A stretch of 64,000 nt of DNA from assembly GCA_036897445.1 (NCBI GenBank), contig JAYMTL010000066.1:36667-100666 (forward strand), given 5' to 3'. The translations under genes were made by a program, and so were the position numbers. Origin of the DNA: Pelargonium tetragonum. Lineage: Eukaryota > Streptophyta > Magnoliopsida > Geraniales > Geraniaceae. A model generated the notes under the pieces. The model made no database searches. It was given only the letters and a program-made list of their open reading frames with translations, and was not told the origin of the DNA. Each line of letters starts with the position of its first letter. Positions within the stretch are counted from its first letter, which is position 1. Shown here piece by piece: positions 55,581 through 64,000 of this stretch.

Positions 55581-58410
55581 AGGTTTCTTAGCAATAGTAG
55601 TAGTAGTATAGGACTAGAAAGAAACAGTAGAAGGAGCTTGACCTGGACTGGTCAGAGAGGTAGTAAGGCAAGTAAGTAGAAGTAAGGGAGGCATTAGGGA
55701 TATTTAGGGCTATAGGTAGGTAAGCTAGTAAAGGGATTCCTGCTGTTTGTAGCGTATTCTATCTATAACGGTTTGTAGGAGTCCTCCTAGTAGTCAGTTA
55801 TGGAATATAGGAAGAGTCGGTTTCTTAAGTATAATGAGTAGGAAATAGGAAGGGATTTTTCTAATTAGAGTATTAGAGTAGTTGTATTAGAGTTAGAGGA
55901 AGTCCGGGTTTAATTAATCTTAATCTATTACCTCACTGCCATATTTGTTTATCGTTAGAGAAGATAGGAGTAGTGGATAAAATGCTTTATACTAAAAACC
56001 TGTATTTACCTTAAGGATTCTTGGTATTATATATATTTTTTTTTATTAGGAATTCCTGGTCGCAGCCCCATTAATCTTCAAGCAATTTAAGAAAGAAGAT
56101 GAAATAGTTATAGTAACTATATACTTTAGAGGCCCTTGACTTTTTCATAGCATAGCTTGTAAGCTTGAACAGAATGATTGACAGGTAACGCTGCTTACTC
56201 CCCATTTGTTATAGAAAAGACTATAAACCAGATAGCATAATAACATAAGCAATTAAACCCCTTCATCAAATCCTTCCTTTTTAATCTAACCAATTTTACA
56301 AAAAAGCATACTAATCCGGTATCCTTGAGTATATGGGGTATGACTTTCATGTGTGTCCCTTACTAAAAAGGTTTTTCTGGTAGAAATTAGAACTCTTCAA
56401 CTAAAAAAAGATCTTCTATGCAAAATAAAGAGCAACATTATACTAGATTAGATATATAGAAGTGCTTAGGAATAAGAATTCTTGATAAACCAAACATTTT
56501 TTGCGTTTTATAGCTAATTTGTGTCTAAAACCGATTTTACAGTACGAAAAGAATAAATTGCACAGGTATTTTACGAGAAATGGGAGTTTATAAATTAATA
56601 AAATGAACTTCTTCTGATTCTTTCCCGTTACTTTCACTCTTACTTTTAGAAATTCTAAGCGGTATAGCCTACCAACAAATTCACAAGTCTCCCCGGTTCA
56701 AACCCTGTTGTAATCTTAAAGCTACTTTTTAATAACAAGGAGACGGGCATATAGCAAATAGAAAGATTTCGTTTAAAAGACCTAAATCTCTCGTAGTACT
56801 ATGTTACTTGGTTCCGAGGGCTCCATATATTATGTATTAAGTCTTCCTTTATCTTTTTTTTGTTCTTACCTTAATCGACAGATTCAAGTCTACTCTTGCT
56901 TTGATTAAGAATAAGCGCTCCTTTTCCCGTGGTGAATATTTGAAATTATGCTCTTTTGATACCAAGAAAGATCTAACATATATCTAAGACTTCTTTCTAC
57001 AAATGTTACAAAAATTCTAATATTAATGTGTTGGTACTTGGATAAATACACGAGACTCTTGCCATGGAGAATTGAAAAGAATCTTTCTCTAGTTTTGTAA
57101 TAGTAGACGGAACTTGGTAAAAAAAAGAAAGTCATACAAAATGAGATCTATCTTAAACTGAGGGTAAAAAGACTACGTACTATGTGCACCCTAACTTTGA
57201 AGGTAATTATTAAAAAGACTCATTTTAAATGAAATTAGAGCAACCCCTTTGTTAAGACTGGATTATAATAACAAAAAACTTCGAATCTAGGAATTACCTT
57301 AGAAAGAAAAGATACGTTATTGATTGACTTTTCTAAAAGTTTCCCTTTTGTGAGGCCTTAATATACAATATATACAGAATGAACTCTAAATCACAGTAAG
57401 TGCTCCTCTTGTGCTAACTTCTATTGCTTTCAAACTAAAAATGAGAGCCTATACTATAGGAAGAAGTGGAGAATAATCCGAGTACTTTGATTACATTTGT
57501 TTCTAACTTTTATAATAAAGGGGCCCCCTCTTAAAAAATACAACCACAAATACAGAATCTCCTGCAATTGGGAACAAACTAACTCGATTCCCTTTTCAAT
57601 ACTTGAACCTTTGTCATCAAAAGATATTCAGTGCAAAGAAAATTTGGTAAAGAGCTTTGCCAACTGAAGAGATGCTTTATGGGTTCTCTTTTATAAACTC
57701 TACAAGGGAATTGTCTAAGCCTCGACTTACATATTATGTAGTTTCTTTTCTTTCATAATCTAACTCTAGTATAACATTATTTGAATCTTGCTATTAGATT
57801 CCAATCATAAAAATACGGAGTTATTTTCACGTTATTACTAGCAACTACCCAGGTATTGCCAACTATTCAAATCCTTTTCTTAGTACTACTTCCCTGTCTC
57901 AGTTATATAGAGGCTAAGAACTATAAAAGTTTCACTTTTCGTAAAATTTTGGTTTCTTTTATTTTATATGTTTATGTTAGAAAGTACCTTTTTAGGATAT
58001 AAGAAAAAAGCTCGCCTACTGACTCTGCTTTTTTTAGTCCCTACTTCAATTTCAAATATTTTTAGATTTGAATGTCTACCTTTTGACCCTGCCGCCTCAG
58101 AAGTTTTATTAAGGAATCCTCTTTTATGAATAAGTTACCCTTTATAGGCTTTACACCTACTTTTTGTCAAACTGTTTGCTTTTTACTGCCTATGATATTG
58201 CGGTTTTATTCCCTAAAACTAGATAAAAGCTAGCGTGAGCCCGACTAACTAACATGAATTCGAAAGGAGCTTTAGTATAACGAGATAAGGTTTGACTTCA
58301 ATTTATATGCATGAATTTCAAAAAAGGGTTTCCTAGGGCATTGGTGCGGTTTGGAGTTCTTAAAAACGGGGACTTTTCCCTCTCATTTTATAAGGGTTTT
58401 GCTTTAATAA

Positions 58411-58431
58411 GATAGGGCAATCTACCCTATT
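58411..58431. other. 7-bp hairpin
   Basis: GATAGGG pairs with CCCTATT (outer pair G-T) around CAATCTA. Confidence 0.45.
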
Positions 58432-59546
58432 CACTATAAATTTAGGAAGACTCCATTTTAGATACCGGTTTACATAGGATAGTTTTTGTATCAAATTACG
58501 CACAATGGACGGGCGCCCTCATATAGGATTCCTCCTTACTTGTAAAAACTTATTAAATAAAAGTTACCACTTAGCGCTTACTTAGAGTACTTTGAGAGTA
58601 GAAATTTAACATACGGATGTCTCTTACCTTCACTTTGTGGGTAGTAGTTCATAAAAGAAATTGAAAGGACTTAAACAAGATAGATGAGTGCCTGACCAAC
58701 TCCGTAAAAGGCTGCTCCTTGGAAAGGAATAAGTGTAGTTAGAACTGGACAAAAGTGAAGGTGAGAAAAGAAGTTTAAGATTTATAAGACTTAAAAAGAC
58801 TACTGAAATGCTAACAAGTTTTTACTAAATACAAAGAGTAGAGGTTCGCTACGGCATACGCTGTTTAATAAACACTTTTATAACAGATTTGACTCATTTT
58901 CCGCCTATATATAAGGGACCCCCCAGCAAGTCACTGCGGTAGGCCCCAATTTCTTTTTCTTTACCGAAGCTTCAAACTAAAACTTTGAAATGCAAGGATA
59001 TACTACCTCTTTTTAACCAATAGAAAAAATCCTGCTAGATTGAGATATTAATGCTTTTTAGCGCTCTGACCCAGGGAATAGTCGACAAAATGACTATAAT
59101 TACTAACTATATAAATAAGACATTGTGCATGACACATGACAATAGCAAAGGGGAGCCTTTTAAGATAATATTTCTAATCTAATCCTAGGAACTAATGACT
59201 TCTTCTTGGAGGAACCCTTTTTTAGAGTTTTAGTTATATCAGTGACAGCTGAATAGTCTACGACTAGTAAGTTTTTTTGCGAGAATATAATACAAGTACA
59301 AGGCCGGGTATTTCGTTATTTACATGAGAGTTTAGCAAAACAAGGGCTTCCTTTGTTACATTACTAGAGAAGTCAATCCCGAGACAAAAAGTAAAGAAAC
59401 TTGAAAAGCTGGCTCGTTAGCTATTGTTGCTGAATACAACTAACTTATATAAATGTCCCTAAAAAATTCTTAGTATATCACTGCTGGACAAGATACACGT
59501 ACTTTGGTTTCTACTTTAAGTTCTAATGGATTCCTTTTTATAAGTT

Positions 59547-59586
59547 AGTTCTCCGTTCTTCTAAAAAGAAAAAAAGAACGAGAACT
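59547..59586. other. Strong 13-bp hairpin with one bulged base
   Basis: AGTTCTCCGTTCTT (59547-59560) pairs with AAGAACGAGAACT (59574-59586). All thirteen bases of the right arm pair, with one C bulged on the left. The loop is 13 bases of mostly A. This is the longest simple stem I found in the window. Such stems act as 3'-end processing or stability signals in plant mitochondria, but no upstream gene is recognised. Confidence 0.6.
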
Positions 59587-61022
59587 CTTTCTAACAAGGA
59601 TTCTCCACTATAAAGAAAGAAATGAAAATACCTAAAAACCAGAGCCAGACAGCACAGTTTCAAGAAATCTAGGTCTAATAAAGCTCAATCTGTATGTTAG
59701 GGCTATACGCAAGGAGATACTAAAAGGGAACTGTCCTCTAGCATCCAAACCAAAAATCCGAGAGCAGGAACCTAATTGCTCTTAAGCAGTAAAAAGACCT
59801 GTAAGAAACTCAAAATGACTCATTACAAACCTTTATTTATTTGGTTGAAGGTTTATTGTCGCCACTTAAGTGGGTATACTCTTTTTTAAATTGTCAGTTA
59901 TGGCTGCCCCCTGCGATAAATATATAAAGTTAATGTTCATATTTAAAAATAGAAGCTAAAGGAAATTATAGTCTAAATAAGCCACTGCTCCATCTCACGC
60001 AGGATACTTTCTTTTTTTATCTCTTTTTCGGGGTCAGGTAACGAATATTATTAAAAAGACTATAAGCAATTCAAATTCGAAAAAGGCATTAGTAAAACAG
60101 AAGCTTTCATTTGGATCAAGATTGTACAACTTAATAAATAAGAAACCCAAACTCGATCCTCATGGCACACGGAGTCAGTTTACTCCCTTTAATAAGTCCC
60201 GCCGATAACAAATTTATAAGTGTATTAAGTTAACATCACTCTCAGACCAAGCGTAATGAGAAAAACTCTATTAGCTGCGCTCTTAAAACTCTTGATAATG
60301 ATAGACTTGTAATAACCGGATGTTGTTTTTCACTTAAAATTAAGCAAGGGTTCATGTCTCCAAAACAATAAAGTATCATATCATAAGTTAGAATCGCATT
60401 CTTTACAAAAGACTTTGACTTTGTATTTTCAGAAAGTACACAAGGTTCTTGCTTTTCCTTTTGGTTTTTTACTCGGTACCCATATGACTCTATTGGACGG
60501 GCCCCGTTTAAGATTTAGTGACAACCCCCTTTGGTTGGTATGAGAAAGACTACCTGACATTAGAAATTTACAAAATGAATTAGTAAGTGCTTAAGAAAGA
60601 TTTTAATAGTAAATCTAGCGAATTGTTATTTCGCGAATAAAAGCGAACACAGAATAGATTCTCAGGATAAAGCAGCTTGGATACTTATAAAGGAGTCTAA
60701 AGATTACTTACAAAATAAGTCTAAAGTTCCGAGAACAAATTGGCAAAAAACAAAACGGAAAAGCAAGAACCAAGTTACTTTCGTTACTAAGTGCTGTAAT
60801 ATTTGGAATACCTGGATCTAGTACCTATTTAAGCTACCTTACAGACTAGAAAACACAGCTACCTATGAATTATTGGGATTTCTATGTTTAGATTAACACT
60901 GACTTCGCTAGAGAACAGGAAAAACAAAATAAGAACTCACTCTTTATTAAAGAATTGTAACCTACGTCTTCAGATAACCTAACAACTTTTTTAGACTCCT
61001 CTTTTTTATAACCAACGTTTAT

Positions 61023-61391
61023 ATGCTTACCCAGATACAGAAAAATGCAATTCTTTTTAATTTACTAACCCCTGGCCTCCTGCATGCAATAACATTAGAT
61101 AATTCCGCGATTCTTCTTTTTTACTATCTTACTTACAAAGAATATATTCTTATACCTCATACAGCTTTTAGGATGTTCCGGAGTGTTCGCTCTTCAAAGC
61201 TATTTAGCTGCAGTTATAGTTCATCGGTCGGGATCCCCTATGAGTTGAAGGTCATCCCAAACAAAAGTCAAACTCGATTCAATTTATTTCATCATAATCA
61301 CTTAAATAATGAAGAAAAAGCTTTTGGTTTTTATAAAGGTATAACAAAGGTTCTAAAGTATATGCATGAAGGTTCGAATCAAGTTGGATAA
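61023..61391 (+). CDS. Longest ORF in the window, hypothetical (122 codons)
   Basis: It starts at an ATG and has no recognised domain. Residues 1-45 are moderately hydrophobic (LLTPGLLHAITLDNSAILLF), and the C-terminal half is polar and basic with a His/Asn cluster (HHNHLNNEEK). With about 7% of codons being stops at this composition, one or two stop-free runs of this length are expected by chance across six frames, so length is not evidence. No neighbour, ribosome-binding feature or repeat relation supports it. It is listed because it is the longest frame. Confidence 0.15.
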   Translation: MLTQIQKNAILFNLLTPGLLHAITLDNSAILLFYYLTYKEYILIPHTAFRMFRSVRSSKLFSCSYSSSVGIPYELKVIPNKSQTRFNLFHHNHLNNEEKAFGFYKGITKVLKYMHEGSNQVG

Positions 61392-64000
61392 ATCAAGATC
61401 AAAGATATGGTAGGCTAAAAAAAGCAAGAGACACTCCTGGGTTCTAGTCGTGTTAAAGGAATAATGGTTTTTGTATTTACATTACGGTAGGAAAATCTGC
61501 TAGTGAGGACACAATGTCAGAGTATCTTAGATGCTGAAATGGGTTTTTTTAAGTATAAAGTTTCAAAAATCTTCCATTTTTAACCCATGAAAGAAATAAG
61601 AAAGACTTGTTCAAGTGAATATCATAAAAATCCGAAATAGACTTTTTAAGGGAAGGATAACAGAACAGTTTTACCCGTAACTTGGCGCTCCGGTATATAT
61701 TTACATAGTAATCAAAGTTTCAGTCTATTTAAAATTTATAAGGAGGATATTCTTAATAATACCTATCCCTCATTTTCTTGGTTAGATAATGCTAAAGTAT
61801 TCTCTGACGTCTATATTGGAGAATCCTTTTCGTTAAAGGTAGTTAAAAATAGGGAACCTTGGATCTTTTGTTAATAAAAAGAAGGAAGATCTTTGAAAAT
61901 AAGGAATTTTGGCAGGTACTTCAAAACATTTGAAATTTGACATGGACCTATATCATTTTATTACGGAGTTTACTATTTACCTAATTCCAATTGTGAGCTT
62001 CGTATACGGAAAAATTCCCTATAACTTCTTTTCAGCAAAACCCACAGGAATCCCTATACTCTTTCTTTTATATAATTGAATAGACCCGAAAACTCTTTAC
62101 TTTTACTATTTGATTCCTAGTAGTTTTGCTTATTGGTCAATGTGTCTTTAGTTAAAGTTTAATATACTATAATTCCTTTCCTCTATAGCTATGAATCCTC
62201 ATTTTGCAGGCAACCCTTTTCAAGGAGATTGCTCAAATTCTTGTGAATATTACTCGAGCTTGCTTATCGTGGTTCTTATAGTTCTTTTTTGTATTAAAGT
62301 CCTTAAAATCTTCCTAGATCAAAGTGGAAATTCTCCTTTTTAGCGCTACCCTAAACTTGTTTTTCATTGAAATTGCTAAACTCTATATATCTTGGGTCTA
62401 TTCTTGGGAAAGGTCTTCGTCATAGGCTAAAACTAATAGATGATTAGGGCTCACTTTATCGGAGCTCGTACGTTTGGTTACAGGAAATTTGGAGCTTATC
62501 CCTGTATTTATATCAAAGGAACGTGTCTCTTTCTCATTTTTCAGGAGTGGGGGGTTCCTATGGGGAGTCCCTTTCACTATTAAAAGAGGTTAAGCTTGTA
62601 ATCCAAAACCCATGTGTTTCTTAACTCAATTTCTCGAGAACATCAAAAACTTATAAAGTTGAAACTCCAGGCTCAAAACTTTTCCAAGGCTTAACCATAC
62701 GCCCAGGGGCTCCTAAGGATATGATATAACTTTTTTGAAAACTTCCCTATCAATCAACTAGTATGAATGAGAAAGAACCTTAAAAAGGAGTTTAATTTTA
62801 ATCAATTTAGTGATATAGAGCTTTTAGAATCTTGACTATTACAGAACAAGCCAAAAAACTCACTCTTACTCCTCAAATTCCTGGAGATCTCCGGTGAAAG
62901 TTCTAAATTACCAAGTTTTAACCCTGCTCATTAGGGTTTTAGACAGGCTCTTGTATATAAACATCCTACCTTTATAAGATATAAGAAAATGTCCAGGACC
63001 TGGTTTAATAAGTGCAAAGTCTCTCTTACTTAGTAAATACATTAAAGGAGGGAAATTTACTTGAAAAAGATAAAAATCTATAATTTAACCTACCCAATGT
63101 AAACTTGATTCTCTACTTATTCATTTACTCTACCCTCAACTACTGAGATTACCTACTCCATACTGGAATAACTTCGCTAATTAGTTAAGCGATTCTGAAA
63201 AGAGTTTTAGTAACTACTGTTAATATTCTATTTACACCATTAAGAGTGCTGCTCCTTTTCTATTTTGGAAAACTTATTAACTTGCTTGCAAAACCCTAGA
63301 ATTTCCTTAGATTTTTAAACTAACGCTAAGGGACTAGCCTAAACCCCCTGTGAAATAGCAGAATACCCAAACTTTTCTTTACCCTCAGTTTTGGATTCCT
63401 CAAATCATTTTTAACCTAAGTACACTAGCAAAAAGAAGGCATAGGTCTGTCTAATCTCACTAACTTCTTTCTTATTTCATTCTTTTTTAGGAGTTCCCTT
63501 TTTATATTAGAGCTTTCGGCTAGTGAGTAAGATTTCAGTTAAGTAAACCTTCATAGAACTCTCCCGACCAAAATCGCGTAAGTTTAAACTGATATTAACA
63601 AATCTCTACAAGACATAAAAGTTATCAAGGACTCCTTGTTTTTTATGTATTAGAAAATAGGCTTACATATCGGGTGTTAAAATTACAACCCTTATAAGCC
63701 TTTTAAGAGGTGAAAAGCCTAACTTTAGCATAGGAAACTTTTAAATGAATATCCTTTTTTAATGGAGTCCTGCAGAATACGAGGAGTGAGTTCAACTCGT
63801 ATACCCTTTCCTTTCTAAGACAGTAACTAAGCTACAGAATGCAGAAATAAATACAAGGGTTCTAATCGCATACTATATAATAGGATCTCTTTCTTCAATT
63901 AAATGAAGTAAGAAAGATAAGGAAAAAAAGAAGTAGAGTTAAGGTTTTTCCTGTTGGGCTTCGCACCTCTTGTTTTGCCAGTCCCCAAAAATTAGGAAAG

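Larger units (their letters stand above)
54901..55960. other. T/G-polar block with repeats E and A
   Basis: The order is inverted repeat E (55381-55432), repeat A (55441-55580), then a TAG-rich stretch including (TAG)n at about 55596-55608 and AGTAGAAGTAAGGGAGGCAT, which recalls the tails of family C copies 1 and 2. GGGATTCCTGCTGTTTGTAG at 55735 resembles repeat Q. No gene was seen. Confidence 0.55.
55961..64000. other. AT-rich non-coding block to the window end
   Basis: No gene was recognised apart from the weak ORF at 61023-61391. There are hairpins at 58411-58431 and 59547-59586, a repeat G relic at 59831-59868, and short C/A-polar patches at about 62.8-63.4 kb. The minus-strand ORFs at 56443-56637 and 56905-57135 are unremarkable. 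Confidence 0.5.

Noticed and set aside
56655-56720. tRNA-like GGTTCAAACCCTG with AAGCGGTATAGCC upstream
   Set aside because: The T stem does not pair, and no anticodon or acceptor stem can be drawn.
1-64000. CRISPR array, rRNA genes, insertion sequences with transposase
   Set aside because: No regular identical repeats with spacers, no 5S or large rRNA signature words and no transposase-sized frame were seen on either strand.

Overview
This window looks like non-coding DNA from a large organelle genome, most likely a plant-type mitochondrial genome. That assignment is an inference with roughly even confidence. It rests on the texture of the DNA: many AAAGAAAG/CTTTCTTT tracts, G/C-containing spacers, dispersed imperfect repeats, an island at about 23.7-24.7 kb that reads like ordinary land-plant mitochondrial spacer, and one good match to the CATAAGAGA plant mitochondrial promoter nonamer. 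By eye the base composition is about 35-37% GC, which is low for a seed-plant mitochondrion. A giant plastid genome or another organelle therefore cannot be excluded.

I recognise no standard protein gene, rRNA, intact tRNA, group II intron domain V or CRISPR array on either strand. The longest open frame is 122 codons, which is about what chance gives in 64 kb of this composition. The window is best described as a 64-kb gene desert built from old, diverged interspersed repeats.

Layout. 1-5.4 kb is T/G-polar on the + strand and holds three copies of a repeat with a decayed reading frame (family C), several copies of repeat A and a tRNA-like relic. 5.4-7.6 and 11.0-19.4 kb have the opposite, C/A-polar character. 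They carry families E, F, G, I, L and M, with D, E and G occurring in reverse orientation relative to their copies in T/G-polar blocks. 22.8-23.7, 27.6-31.7, 35.0-35.9 and 54.9-56.0 kb are again T/G-polar. The remainder is AT-rich DNA without clear polarity, studded with short GGRNNYCC-like near-palindromic G/C clusters.

The most interesting signal is family C (1-401, 535-753, 3025-3438, 23370-23522). Its copies keep matching peptide motifs (KFRR/EFRR, DSDL, LTSFV, FIDLDS), and the spacing between the first two motifs differs only by whole codons. Together with one frameshift or one or more stops per copy, this suggests the fossil of a small membrane-type protein of about 135 codons, spread as a repeat. 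No function can be assigned.
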